From positions 39,240 through 103,239 of the forward strand of contig NZ_LJYX01000025.1 of NCBI RefSeq assembly GCF_001440345.1: a DNA stretch of 64,000 bases. Direction: 5' to 3'. Under the pieces are notes generated by a model. It ran no database searches. It was not told the origin of the DNA and saw only the letters and a program-made list of their open reading frames with translations. Source of the DNA: Colwellia sp. TT2012. GTDB taxonomy: Bacteria > Pseudomonadota > Gammaproteobacteria > Enterobacterales > Alteromonadaceae. Within the stretch, counting starts at the first letter, position 1, and every line of letters begins with the position of its first letter. Shown here one piece after another: positions 37,353 to 47,844 of the stretch. A program made the position numbers and the translations under genes.

Positions 37353-38309
37353 ATGACAACTTACCAAAGTAAAACTTTTCAAGGCTTAATTTTGCAGTTG
37401 CAAGATTACTGGTCACGTCAAGGTTGTGCAATCGTACAACCTCTTGATTTAGAAGTTGGGGCAGGTACCTTCCATCCCATGACTTTTTTACGCTCAATTG
37501 GCCCTGAGCCGATCAGCAGTGCCTATGTACAACCTTGCCGACGTCCGACCGATGGTCGTTATGGAGAAAACCCAAATCGCTTACAGCACTACTATCAATT
37601 TCAAGTGATGTTAAAGCCATCGCCAAAAAATATTCAGCAGCTTTACCTCAACTCGCTAAAAGAGTTAGGTATCGATCCTCTGGTACATGATATTCGTTTT
37701 GTTGAAGATAACTGGGAATCACCAACCTTAGGCGCTTGGGGTTTAGGTTGGGAAATTTGGCTTAACGGCATGGAAATATCACAATTTACCTACTTCCAAC
37801 AAGTGGGTGGTTTAGAGTGTAAGCCAGTTACCGGTGAAATTACTTACGGCTTAGAGCGGTTAGCAATGTATATTCAAAATGTGGATAGCATTTATGATCT
37901 AGTGTGGACTGATGGCCCATTAGGAACTATCTATTACCGTGATATTTTCCACCAAAATGAAGTCGAGCAATCAACCTATAACTTTGAATACGCGGATGTT
38001 GACGCACTATTTAAACAATTTGACCAATGTGAAAAAGAGAGTAAAAAACTGATTGAGGTAAACTTACCATTACCCGCTTATGAGCAAGTAATGAAAGCAT
38101 CCCATGCCTTTAATATGCTTGATGCTCGCCATGCGATATCAGTAACTGAACGTCAGCGATATATTTTACGTGTACGTACCTTATCTAAAGCCGTAGCAGA
38201 ATCATATTACCAAAAACGTAAAGAGCTTGGCTTTCCCTTATGTAAAAATAGTGAAGGTAAAAATAATGATGCCAGTACTAAGCAAGCTTCAGCTAAAGGA
38301 GATAAATAA
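37353..38309 (+). CDS. glyQ: Glycyl-tRNA synthetase alpha subunit
   Basis: 318-aa catalytic alpha subunit of the alpha2beta2 glycyl-tRNA synthetase. Conserved blocks include [20 protein letters not shown] (9-28), the [24 protein letters not shown] block, [20 protein letters not shown] and [21 protein letters not shown] chose the ATG at 37353, which places FQGL at the same distance from the start as in E. coli GlyQ; the in-frame GTG at 37338 is the alternative. The C-terminus has an extra Lys/Asn-rich tail. Its stop overlaps the glyS ATG (TAATG). Confidence 0.97.
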   Translation: MTTYQSKTFQGLILQLQDYWSRQGCAIVQPLDLEVGAGTFHPMTFLRSIGPEPISSAYVQPCRRPTDGRYGENPNRLQHYYQFQVMLKPSPKNIQQLYLNSLKELGIDPLVHDIRFVEDNWESPTLGAWGLGWEIWLNGMEISQFTYFQQVGGLECKPVTGEITYGLERLAMYIQNVDSIYDLVWTDGPLGTIYYRDIFHQNEVEQSTYNFEYADVDALFKQFDQCEKESKKLIEVNLPLPAYEQVMKASHAFNMLDARHAISVTERQRYILRVRTLSKAVAESYYQKRKELGFPLCKNSEGKNNDASTKQASAKGDK

Positions 38310-40375
38310 TGACTACTGAGACACTCCTTATAGAGCTTGGCACAGAAGAGTTACCACCAAAATCATTAAAAACATTAGCGATAGCTTTTTATGACAATAT
38401 TAAAAGCCAACTCGATAGCCATAATTTAACTTATAGCGATATTAAGTGGTTTGCTACTCCGCGCCGTTTAGCTGTACAAGTTTTTGATTTAGTTGATAAA
38501 CAACAAGATAAAATCGTAGAAAAGCGTGGCCCAGCAGTCAATGTTGCTTTTGATGATGCCGGTAATGCCAGCAGAGCCGCGCAAGGGTGGGCCAGATCCA
38601 ATGGTATCGATGTTGAGCAAGCCGAGCGTCTAGTAACCGATAAAGGTGAGTGGTTACTGTACCGTGCGACAGTTGCGGGTAAATATGTTACTGAATTAGT
38701 GCCGGATATGGTAACAACAGCATTAAGTAAGTTACCTATTGCTAAACCAATGCGTTGGGGCTCTGAACGTATTCAGTTTATTCGTCCTGTGCACACGTTA
38801 ACTATGCTTTTTGGTAGCGAAATAATTGCGGGTGAAGCCCTTGGCGTCAGTTCAAGTAACCAAGTGCAAGGTCATCGCTTTCATCATGAAGGTTTAGTGA
38901 CCATTAATCATGCTAATGATTACCAAGCCGAATTAATCAAAGCTTATGTAGAAGTCGACTTTAACGTAAGACAAAGTAAAATTGTTGCGCAAATAAAACA
39001 AGTCGCTAAAGATATTGACGCTGTCGCTCTCATTGATGAAGAGTTACTAAACGAAGTCACGGCATTAGTTGAGTGGCCGGTAACCTTAGTAGGTACCTTT
39101 GATGAAAAATTCTTAAATGTTCCCGCTGAGCCATTAATATACTCGATGAAAGATCATCAGAAGTATTTTCCGGTAACCGATCATCAAGGCCAATTGGTTA
39201 ACAAATTTATTTTTGTTGCCAATATCGAATCTAAAGATCCAAATACTGTTATTTTTGGTAATGAGAAAGTGATTCGCCCACGTTTGGCTGACGCTGAATT
39301 TTTCTTTAAAACAGATAAAAAACAGAGTTTAGCATCAAGACTAGCCAGCCTTGAATCAGTATTATTTCAAAAACAACTGGGTACAATGAAAGCAAAGTCT
39401 GAGCGAATCGCCACTTTATCTCAGTTCATTGCTGAACAGTTAAACGAGAATGCACAAGATGCGTACCGTGCTGGCTTACTGAGTAAAACCGACTTGATGA
39501 CAGAAATGGTACTAGAGTTTCCACAAGTGCAAGGCACTATGGGTAAGTACTATGCCTTGCATGATGGTGAAAATGAAAATATTGCCCAAGCACTGGAAGA
39601 TCAATACCGTCCACGTTTTGCTGGTGATAGTCTACCTGAAGCCAATATTGGCTGTGCAGTCGCTATCAGCGACAAGATTGATACCTTAGTCGGTATCTTT
39701 GGTATTAATCAGGCCCCTAAGGGCGATAAAGACCCGTTTGCGCTACGAAGAGCCGCCATTGGTAGTATTCGTATTATCATTGTAAAACAGCTGGATTTAG
39801 ACCTTGCCGTGTTAATAAACAAAAGTATCGAGTTATTTGGCGATAAGTTAGTTAATAAAAATACTGCTAGTGATGTACTTGAATTTATTATGGGCCGATT
39901 TCGTGCCTTCTATCAAGAGCAGGGGATTAGGGTTGATGTTATCCAAGCGGTATTGGCTAAAAAACCCAGCGCACCACTTGATTTTGAAAAGCGTATTAAA
40001 GCCGTTACCTTCTTTGGTAAATTACCGGAAGCCGCGACACTTGCTGCAGCAAATAAGCGTGTTGGTAATATACTGGCTAAATTTGAGGGTGAGCTATATC
40101 AAGCATTTAACAAAGATTTAGCAACAGAACAAGCGGAAAACGATTTAGCAAATATCTATCAAGAAATAAGCTTGAAAGTAGCGCCCTTGATGGCAGACAA
40201 AAATTACCAAGCCGCACTGACTGAATTAGCTCAGCTTAAAACACCAATCGATACTTTCTTTGATAGTGTTATGGTGATGAGTGATGATGAAGCGGTTAAA
40301 ATTAACCGGTTAACCTTGCTGAATGAAATTAGAAATAGTTTCTTTGCCATAGCGGATATATCCGTGCTGCAGTAA
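38309..40375 (+). CDS. glyS: Glycyl-tRNA synthetase beta subunit
   Basis: 688-aa beta subunit that binds tRNA-Gly and completes the tetrameric enzyme. It starts TTETLLIELGTEELPPKSLK (2-21), with the conserved WFATPRRLAVQV, KPMRWGS, YSMKDHQKYFPV, and GDKDPFALRRAAIGSIRI segments; the C-terminal domain ends in FDSVMVMSDDEAVKINRL, the family close. Essentially the same length as E. coli GlyS. Its ATG overlaps the glyQ stop by one base, which ensures stoichiometric translation. Confidence 0.98.
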   Translation: MTTETLLIELGTEELPPKSLKTLAIAFYDNIKSQLDSHNLTYSDIKWFATPRRLAVQVFDLVDKQQDKIVEKRGPAVNVAFDDAGNASRAAQGWARSNGIDVEQAERLVTDKGEWLLYRATVAGKYVTELVPDMVTTALSKLPIAKPMRWGSERIQFIRPVHTLTMLFGSEIIAGEALGVSSSNQVQGHRFHHEGLVTINHANDYQAELIKAYVEVDFNVRQSKIVAQIKQVAKDIDAVALIDEELLNEVTALVEWPVTLVGTFDEKFLNVPAEPLIYSMKDHQKYFPVTDHQGQLVNKFIFVANIESKDPNTVIFGNEKVIRPRLADAEFFFKTDKKQSLASRLASLESVLFQKQLGTMKAKSERIATLSQFIAEQLNENAQDAYRAGLLSKTDLMTEMVLEFPQVQGTMGKYYALHDGENENIAQALEDQYRPRFAGDSLPEANIGCAVAISDKIDTLVGIFGINQAPKGDKDPFALRRAAIGSIRIIIVKQLDLDLAVLINKSIELFGDKLVNKNTASDVLEFIMGRFRAFYQEQGIRVDVIQAVLAKKPSAPLDFEKRIKAVTFFGKLPEAATLAAANKRVGNILAKFEGELYQAFNKDLATEQAENDLANIYQEISLKVAPLMADKNYQAALTELAQLKTPIDTFFDSVMVMSDDEAVKINRLTLLNEIRNSFFAIADISVLQ

Positions 40376-40400
40376 TAAAATCAGTACTAAAATAGTGATA

Positions 40401-40428
40401 AAAGGTCATAGCAACATGGCCTTTTTTT
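40401..40428 (+). terminator. Terminator after glyS
   Basis: 9-bp stem AAAGGTCAT/ATGGCCTTT (one G-U pair) with a 6-nt loop followed by a T-run, 25 bp past the glyS stop. Confidence 0.85.
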
Positions 40429-40528
40429 ATGGCCAAAATTTGAGCTAGATCAATAATAACCGCACAAATAGGCATAAGGTGAATGTAAGAGCTAATATAA
40501 AGAGATACCGAGTCATAAGGAGCTGTTT

Positions 40529-40843
40529 ATGCCAAGCAAAGAAATAACGATATTATTGGAAAATAAACAAACACAACTAACCAAGCGAATTGCCGCCATA
40601 GAAGCTGATTTCCATAAAGGTAGATCACAGGATTTTTCTGAGCAAGCCACTGAGACGGAAAATGATGGTGTACTTGATGAAATACATCACGAAGCAAAGT
40701 TAGAATTAACCTTAGTTAAATCGGCATTACAACGAATAGGCGAAGGATTATACGGACATTGTGATAAGTGTGATGGACTGATAAATCCAGACCGATTATC
40801 GGCGTTACCTTATACAACTAAATGTATTAACTGTGCGCTATAA
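40529..40843 (+). CDS. DksA/TraR-family zinc-finger protein
   Basis: 104-aa protein with a helical coiled-coil N-terminal part and a C-terminal four-cysteine zinc finger, CDKCDGLINPDRLSALPYTTKC followed by INC (about 80-103). DksA/TraR proteins bind the RNA polymerase secondary channel and modify promoter response, often with ppGpp. It is shorter than DksA (about 150 aa) and lacks the DxxDxA coiled-coil tip in its exact form, so it is a secondary member, not dksA itself. GGAGC lies 7 nt before the ATG. Stands alone between glyS and the convergent lepB. Confidence 0.88.
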   Translation: MPSKEITILLENKQTQLTKRIAAIEADFHKGRSQDFSEQATETENDGVLDEIHHEAKLELTLVKSALQRIGEGLYGHCDKCDGLINPDRLSALPYTTKCINCAL

Positions 40844-40937
40844 CATGGTGATAACGATACCGGCATAAGTTTGTTGAATGATACCTTAGCAATCCCCATT
40901 AGCCGTTAGGTTTAGGGGGTTTATGTTATTAAAAGTG

Positions 40938-41630
40938 TTAGATACCATAAATATCTTTGAAGAATCGTTTAGCACGCGGAAGATAAAAATTATTATAATC
41001 AACAGAAAATGCGACCGCTGTTGCCTTGCCTCGTAACTCTTTATGTGGCACAAAGCCATAAACACGAGAATCGGCACTATGGCGGCGATTGTCACCTAAC
41101 ACGAGATAATGACCCGCAGGTACCGTTATCGGACCAAAACTGCTAAGCCTGTTACTTGCGGTGTTATCAATGTTTATCTGATGTTTAATATTCGCTAATT
41201 TTTCTATTGTTACCGTTACACTCGCTGAGTCTGCTGACAAGGTGCTTTTACTTGAAGGGCTATAAGATAAGGCTAAACCGTTTATTTCAATAACTTCATT
41301 GTTCATCGCGACGACATCACCAGGTAAACCCACAATTCGTTTAATTAATCGAAGATCAGCAGCTTTAGATTCGAAGACTACAATTTCTCCACGTCGCGGT
41401 GTATTAAGGGCAAGTAGTGTTATATCGGTAAAGGGCAAGCGTAAATCATAGGCCATTTTGTTTACCACTATACGATCACCTACTTGAATGGTGGGCTGCA
41501 TTGAACCGGTAGGTACTGAATACCAGTCAGCAACAGCACTACGAAATACCGACATTAGTATGATGAAAATCAGCAGTTTTTTATTACTTAGTAAAATTTC
41601 AATGAGTTTATTATTGCTAGGTTTTAGCAT
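40938..41630 (-). CDS. lepB: Signal peptidase I, short form
   Basis: 230-aa S26 membrane serine protease that removes Sec signal peptides. A single N-terminal helix (KLLIFIILMSVFRSAVADWY, 18-37) is followed at once by the catalytic Ser43 in VPTGSMQPTI, box C/D with Lys97 in DLRLIKRIVGLPGD, and the C-terminal box GHYLVLGDNRRHSADSR. It has only one membrane helix and about 90 fewer residues than E. coli LepB, so it may be a second, short-form paralogue rather than the rnc-linked lepB; the symbol names the family. GGAGC precedes the ATG. Confidence 0.88.
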   Translation of the reverse strand: MLKPSNNKLIEILLSNKKLLIFIILMSVFRSAVADWYSVPTGSMQPTIQVGDRIVVNKMAYDLRLPFTDITLLALNTPRRGEIVVFESKAADLRLIKRIVGLPGDVVAMNNEVIEINGLALSYSPSSKSTLSADSASVTVTIEKLANIKHQINIDNTASNRLSSFGPITVPAGHYLVLGDNRRHSADSRVYGFVPHKELRGKATAVAFSVDYNNFYLPRAKRFFKDIYGI

Positions 41631-41751
41631 TATGTCTTGCTCCCTATATGTTTGTTTTAAATACCTACTCGCTATAAGGCAACATAAAAGACTGATAGTT
41701 CCATACAGAAATACTTACTTACAACTTGCTAAGAAAAACACTGCGTCAGGG

Positions 41752-41997
41752 TTAACTTTTTTTTATAACATACAGATAGGGTAGTTTTTCTGTTTGCTTA
41801 GCCAGAAGCTCATGCTCCATAAAGCGACAAAAGCTTGGAATATCTCTAGCGGTAGAAGGGTCATCACATTTAACTAATAATGTCTCACCGCTGGCAATTT
41901 TTCGAATGTTCATACGAACCATCATCACAGGCTCTGGACAGCGCAATCCTATAGCGTCAAGCATATGATCTGTTTGTTGAAAAATAGTAGTAAGCAT
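41752..41997 (-). CDS. tusA: Sulfur carrier protein TusA
   Basis: 81-aa sulfur-relay protein that accepts persulfide from IscS and feeds tRNA 2-thiolation. The [16 protein letters not shown] motif (13-28) carries the active Cys20 in CPxP, and the C-terminal half [20 protein letters not shown] follows E. coli TusA almost residue for residue. Same length as the E. coli protein. Divergent from slt across 175 bp of AT-rich DNA. Confidence 0.96.
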   Translation of the reverse strand: MLTTIFQQTDHMLDAIGLRCPEPVMMVRMNIRKIASGETLLVKCDDPSTARDIPSFCRFMEHELLAKQTEKLPYLYVIKKS

Positions 41998-42178
41998 AAT
42001 AGGATATTTACAAAGTGAGTTAAATAATAATTATACTCTATTAAAACAATTCAACATAAGAAAGAGAGCAATTTTAACTTTGAAAAAAATAGCTTCAGCT
42101 ATACTCAAACTATCGTAATTAGTTAGATAAGCGATACAAAATTACAGTCTTAATCTATATGCCGACATTGAGGTGCCA

Positions 42179-44110
42179 GTGAAAAATATATTTAAATTTA
42201 TATTATGGTCATTTTGTACCTTTGCCTCAATAAATCTGTCAAAAGCCAATGATAGTTTGCAGATAATGACAGATATCGGCCAGCAAAAAAAATTTTTAAA
42301 GGCCGAGAAATTGTTAGCAATAAGCTATTCTGAGCAGTATAAACGTCTCTATAACCAACTGAATTATTACCCTTTACAGCCTTATTTAGAACAACGTCGT
42401 TTAATGGCAACGATGCAATTGTCATCAGCAGGTGAAATTACGACTTTTTTAGAAAAATATAGGCACTCACCATTAGATTGGCCACTGAGAAAGGCGTGGT
42501 TAAAGTACTTAGCAAAAAAAAATAAAGGCACACTCTTTCTCGCATTTTATAAAAAATCTAGTAATACGGCGTTGCTCTGTCAAAAATTGAAATTTGCCTT
42601 AAAGGCAGGTGTACCCAAAAATGTGGTGTTACCACAAGTGACAACGTTATGGTTAGTCGGTAAGTCGTTAGATAAAGCTTGTGATTCCTTAATTAATCAA
42701 TGGCAACAAGCAGGTTATAGAACGGATGAGCTTGTCTGGCAACGTATTGGCTTAGCGGCCGATGGCGGTAAACATACATTAATTCCATATCTAACGCACT
42801 TTCTTCCTAAAGAGCAGCAATATTTGGGGCGGTTATGGCATCAAGTTAGGCGTGATCCAGCGACGGTAGTTATAACACATAAGTTTATTAACAAATCAGC
42901 TAAAGAAAGCCAGATTTATACTTATGGTATTAAGCGGTTGATATGGCGCGATGCCGATAAAGCGTTGGCGAGTTATAAAAAGGCGCAGCAAGCTTTCACC
43001 TTTTCAAGCACACAAAACCAACAAATAGCAGAGAGATTTGCAGTGGCTTTAGCCAGTAAAAATCATGTACAAGCAAGGGCTTGGTTGGATAAAGTAGAGC
43101 CAGTAAATATAGATACGAGTATCATGCAATGGCAGTTAATCGAGGTGTTGAAGCAACAAAATTGGCACTTAGTACTGCAAGCGTTAGCCAAAATGCCGGG
43201 AAAATATAAAACCGAGTTACAGTGGCAGTATTGGTATGCCAGAGCACTGATCGCTACTGATGAACTTGAACGAGGTCAAGATGTCATGAGTGAGCTAGCG
43301 ACTAAACGCCATTACTATGGCTTTCTGGCGGCGAGTTATTTAGAAACACCGGCCAGTTTACAAAATAGTCCTTTAGCAATAACTAATCAGGAAAAAAAAG
43401 GTATATTGTTGCATCCTGCGGGGAAGCGGGCATTTGAGTTTTACTACTTGGGACGCTATGTCGAAGCGCGTAGAGAGTGGCGCTATTGGCTTAGCCAACT
43501 CAATTATCGGGAAAAACTCGTTGCGGCAAAATTAGCCAATGAAAATGGCTGGTTTGATCGCGCTATTTTTACCTTAGCTCAGGTTGGCTATTTAGATGAT
43601 GTTGAGTTACGTTTCCCAAAAGCATTTGATAAAAAAATTACTCAACATGCACAACAGCAGGAAATAAATCCTGCTTGGGCTTTTGCTATAACTCGACGTG
43701 AAAGTTCGTTTATGACCGATGCTCACTCATCGGTTGGGGCGAAGGGCTTGATGCAATTAATGCCTAATACCGCCAAGCAACTGAAACGCGGTCGTATCAG
43801 TCGGCAATACCTATACAATGCGGAGAATAATATCCAACTAGGGACAATGTATTTACGTAAGTTACTTGATAAAAGCAAGGGTAATAAGATACTTGCTACA
43901 GCATCTTATAATGCAGGACCTTATAGAGTAAAAAAATGGTTAAAAAACACCAGTGCCATGCCAGCTGATATTTGGATAGAAACCATACCATTTAAAGAAA
44001 CACGAAACTATGTCAAAAGTGTCTTAGCGTATCAAGAGATTTATCAGCACCAGCCCGGGCAGATTAGTCGGGTTTTTGAACAAGTTATTAATATGAATAT
44101 TGGTGATTAG
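42179..44110 (+). CDS. slt: Soluble lytic murein transglycosylase Slt
   Basis: 643-aa periplasmic enzyme that cleaves peptidoglycan glycan strands to 1,6-anhydro-MurNAc ends. A signal peptide (NIFKFILWSFCTFASINLSKA) is followed by the doughnut-forming alpha-helical U domain, a linker region, and the C-terminal goose-lysozyme-like domain. That domain has catalytic Glu in ITRRESSFMTDAHSSVGAKG, then LMQLMPNTAKQL and ATASYNAGPYRVKKWL. The start is a GTG: 42179 fits GAGGT 5 nt upstream better than the GTG at 42173. Almost the same length as E. coli Slt70. Confidence 0.94.
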   Translation: MKNIFKFILWSFCTFASINLSKANDSLQIMTDIGQQKKFLKAEKLLAISYSEQYKRLYNQLNYYPLQPYLEQRRLMATMQLSSAGEITTFLEKYRHSPLDWPLRKAWLKYLAKKNKGTLFLAFYKKSSNTALLCQKLKFALKAGVPKNVVLPQVTTLWLVGKSLDKACDSLINQWQQAGYRTDELVWQRIGLAADGGKHTLIPYLTHFLPKEQQYLGRLWHQVRRDPATVVITHKFINKSAKESQIYTYGIKRLIWRDADKALASYKKAQQAFTFSSTQNQQIAERFAVALASKNHVQARAWLDKVEPVNIDTSIMQWQLIEVLKQQNWHLVLQALAKMPGKYKTELQWQYWYARALIATDELERGQDVMSELATKRHYYGFLAASYLETPASLQNSPLAITNQEKKGILLHPAGKRAFEFYYLGRYVEARREWRYWLSQLNYREKLVAAKLANENGWFDRAIFTLAQVGYLDDVELRFPKAFDKKITQHAQQQEINPAWAFAITRRESSFMTDAHSSVGAKGLMQLMPNTAKQLKRGRISRQYLYNAENNIQLGTMYLRKLLDKSKGNKILATASYNAGPYRVKKWLKNTSAMPADIWIETIPFKETRNYVKSVLAYQEIYQHQPGQISRVFEQVINMNIGD

Positions 44111-44237
44111 TTAAAACCTTGACATCAGCGAGTAATTGCCAAGTTTAATGCACAGATCTAGCACCTTTAGTCGTCGCTTTTCTTTTGTCAATAGCGTGCT
44201 TTTTGAGGTCTATGCTATCATGAGAAAAATTTCTTGA

Positions 44238-45593
<1,356 letters not shown>

Positions 45594-45636
45594 ACTTAAT
45601 TAAAGTAAACCAAGCTTAGAGAAGTAAAAGTATATT

Positions 45637-46254
45637 GTGACTACGTCTTTTCCTATCGCGGTTAATAATGTCGAAGATGAGATCATTATTAACCGCAGTC
45701 GTTTTATCTGCTATTTACGCCCCTGCGTCGATATAGTGGCAGCAAAAGCTATGCTCAAAGAGTTACAGCATCTTCATCCGCAAGCTAGCCATCATTGTTA
45801 TGCTTTTCTAACAAGAGCAGCTGGAGATAGTCAAGGCTATGGTTTTTCTGATGATGGAGAGCCGAGCGGAACCGCGGGTAAACCTATGTTACTAGCCTTG
45901 CAAGGTGGTGGTGTAGGTCAAGTCTGCGCTGTTGTTGTTCGCTACTTTGGCGGTACTAAATTAGGCACAGGCGGTTTGCAAAGAGCATATGGCGGCAGTG
46001 TACGCCAAGCCTTAGGATTTTTGCAGTCAAAACTTAAAATAGCTATGGTGCACAAAACCTTAGCATGTCAATATAGACAAGTAGATAATGTTTTGCATTT
46101 ACTTAGGCAAGTTGAAGGTCATGTTATAGCTCAAGATTATCAACAAACAGTCATTTTCAGGCTTGCCATTCCAAGCCGGAATTTGGCTTTAATGCAAGAT
46201 AAGTTACACACCTTGTCATCCGGACAATTACAGTTAACCACTCTCGAACAATAA
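45637..46254 (+). CDS. yigZ: IMPACT-family protein YigZ
   Basis: 205-aa protein of the UPF0029/IMPACT family; molecular role not settled. The IMPACT core is clear: SRFICYLRPCVDIVAAKAML, ASHHCYAFLTR, GFSDDGEPSGTAGKPMLLAL and VVVRYFGGTKLGTGGLQRAY, with the DUF1949 domain behind it. GTG start at 45637. It lies 43 bp after pepQ and 21 bp before trkH, so the three are likely co-transcribed. Confidence 0.94.
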   Translation: MTTSFPIAVNNVEDEIIINRSRFICYLRPCVDIVAAKAMLKELQHLHPQASHHCYAFLTRAAGDSQGYGFSDDGEPSGTAGKPMLLALQGGGVGQVCAVVVRYFGGTKLGTGGLQRAYGGSVRQALGFLQSKLKIAMVHKTLACQYRQVDNVLHLLRQVEGHVIAQDYQQTVIFRLAIPSRNLALMQDKLHTLSSGQLQLTTLEQ

Positions 46255-46275
46255 AGCGAACAAGAAAAATAACAC

Positions 46276-47727
46276 GTGCAATATAAAAATATTATCCGAA
46301 TACTAGGTTTGATGGTTGCGTTACTGAGTGTGACCATGCTGCCACCTGCGTTAATTTCATTAGTCTATCGTGATGGTGGTGGCTTACCTTTTATTCTGGC
46401 TTTTCTCTGGTGTCTTGGCACTGGTTTATTGGCTTGGTATCCTAACCGTTATGAAAAAACCGACCTTAAAGCCAGAGAGGGCTTTTTAATTGTTGTGCTC
46501 TTTTGGTTAGTTTTAGCCAGCTTCTCTGCTATTCCGCTGATGTTATTAGATCAACCCAATTTATCAATTACCGATGCATTCTTTGAATCTTTCTCCGGGT
46601 TAACTACTACTGGAGCAACTATTTTAAATCACATTGACGATTTACCTCATGCGGTCTTATGGTATCGCCAGCAATTACAGTGGTTAGGAGGTATGGGTAT
46701 CATTGTTTTAGCTGTTGCCGTATTACCTATGCTAGGTATTGGTGGTATGCAGCTATATCGCGCTGAGACACCAGGCCCAGTGAAAGATTCAAAAATGACG
46801 CCTCGTATTGCCGATACCGCAAAACACTTGTGGTACATCTATTTAGGGTTAACTATCGCGTGTGCGTTAGCTTATTGGCTTGCCGGTATGTCTGGTTTTG
46901 ATGCCATTTGTCATGCTTTTTCAACCATTGCTATTGGCGGTTTTTCTACCCATGATGCCAGTATGGGCTACTTTAATAGCCCAGCTATCAATCTGGTTTG
47001 TGTCAGCTTCTTACTTATTGCCGGGGTTAACTTTGCCTTGCACTATGCCGCAGTACAAAATAAATCGCTGAAAAAGTACTTCTTTGACCCAGAATTCAAA
47101 GTTTTTATTGGTATCCAAGTCGTGCTGCTTATTATTTGTTTTACCGTGTTAATAAGTACAGGCACATACCAAGATGCTGATCATGCATTTGATCAAGCTC
47201 TATTCCAATCGGTTTCAATTAGTACTACGGCGGGGTTTACCACCACATCCTTTGCTGATTGGCCAACCTTATTGCCTATGTTACTTATTTTTTCTAGTTT
47301 CATTGGTGGCTGCGCGGGTAGTACTGGCGGTGGCATGAAGGTCGTACGTGTGGTGTTACTCTATTTACAAGGTCTTCGTGAGTTAAACAAACTGGTTCAC
47401 CCTAGGGCCCTTTTTAGCATCAAGTTCGGCCGGAAAGTTTTACCTGATCGCGTAGTTGAGGCAGTATGGGGCTTCTTTTCTGCTTATGCCGCGGTGTTTG
47501 TTATTTGTATGTTATTACTACTTGCCACCGGCATGGATAACATGACCGCCTTCACCGCAGTTGCTGCTTGTATTAATAACCTAGGACCAGGGCTAGGAGA
47601 GGTGGCAGCTAATTTTTCATCGATTAATGATATGAGTAAATGGGTATTAATTATGGCAATGCTGTTTGGCCGTTTAGAGATATTTACTCTGTTAGTTTTA
47701 TTTACACCGGGTTTCTGGCGTTCATAA
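46276..47727 (+). CDS. trkH: Trk potassium uptake transmembrane subunit TrkH
   Basis: 483-aa K+ channel-like transporter subunit regulated by TrkA. About ten membrane helices with four selectivity-filter-like loops: FSGLTTTGATIL (about 105-116), FSTIAIGGFSTHDAS, VSISTTAGFTTTSF and the ACINNLGPGLGEV region. The gating loop CAGSTGGGMKVVRV is present. GTG start. Same length as E. coli TrkH. Its partner trkA is only 3.4 kb away on the other strand here, whereas in E. coli the two genes are far apart. Confidence 0.96.
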   Translation: MQYKNIIRILGLMVALLSVTMLPPALISLVYRDGGGLPFILAFLWCLGTGLLAWYPNRYEKTDLKAREGFLIVVLFWLVLASFSAIPLMLLDQPNLSITDAFFESFSGLTTTGATILNHIDDLPHAVLWYRQQLQWLGGMGIIVLAVAVLPMLGIGGMQLYRAETPGPVKDSKMTPRIADTAKHLWYIYLGLTIACALAYWLAGMSGFDAICHAFSTIAIGGFSTHDASMGYFNSPAINLVCVSFLLIAGVNFALHYAAVQNKSLKKYFFDPEFKVFIGIQVVLLIICFTVLISTGTYQDADHAFDQALFQSVSISTTAGFTTTSFADWPTLLPMLLIFSSFIGGCAGSTGGGMKVVRVVLLYLQGLRELNKLVHPRALFSIKFGRKVLPDRVVEAVWGFFSAYAAVFVICMLLLLATGMDNMTAFTAVAACINNLGPGLGEVAANFSSINDMSKWVLIMAMLFGRLEIFTLLVLFTPGFWRS

Positions 47728-47747
47728 GAGCCATTATTTGTATATAC

Positions 47748-47784
47748 CCGTTACCACTCAAGATGCATGTTTGAATGGTAACGG
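47748..47784. repeat. Long hairpin downstream of trkH
   Basis: CCGTTACCA (47748-47756) pairs with TGGTAACGG (47776-47784); after one mismatch TCAA pairs with TTGA around a loop containing ATGCAT. No T-run follows, so it resembles an interspersed palindromic repeat more than a terminator. The half TGGTAACGGGTATA recurs near 51064 (the left arm read in reverse gives the same 14-mer). Confidence 0.6.
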
Positions 47785-47844
47785 CATATATCGTGTCATA
47801 GCTATGTATAAGCTTAATATTTATCTATATAGCCCAAGGGTTGA

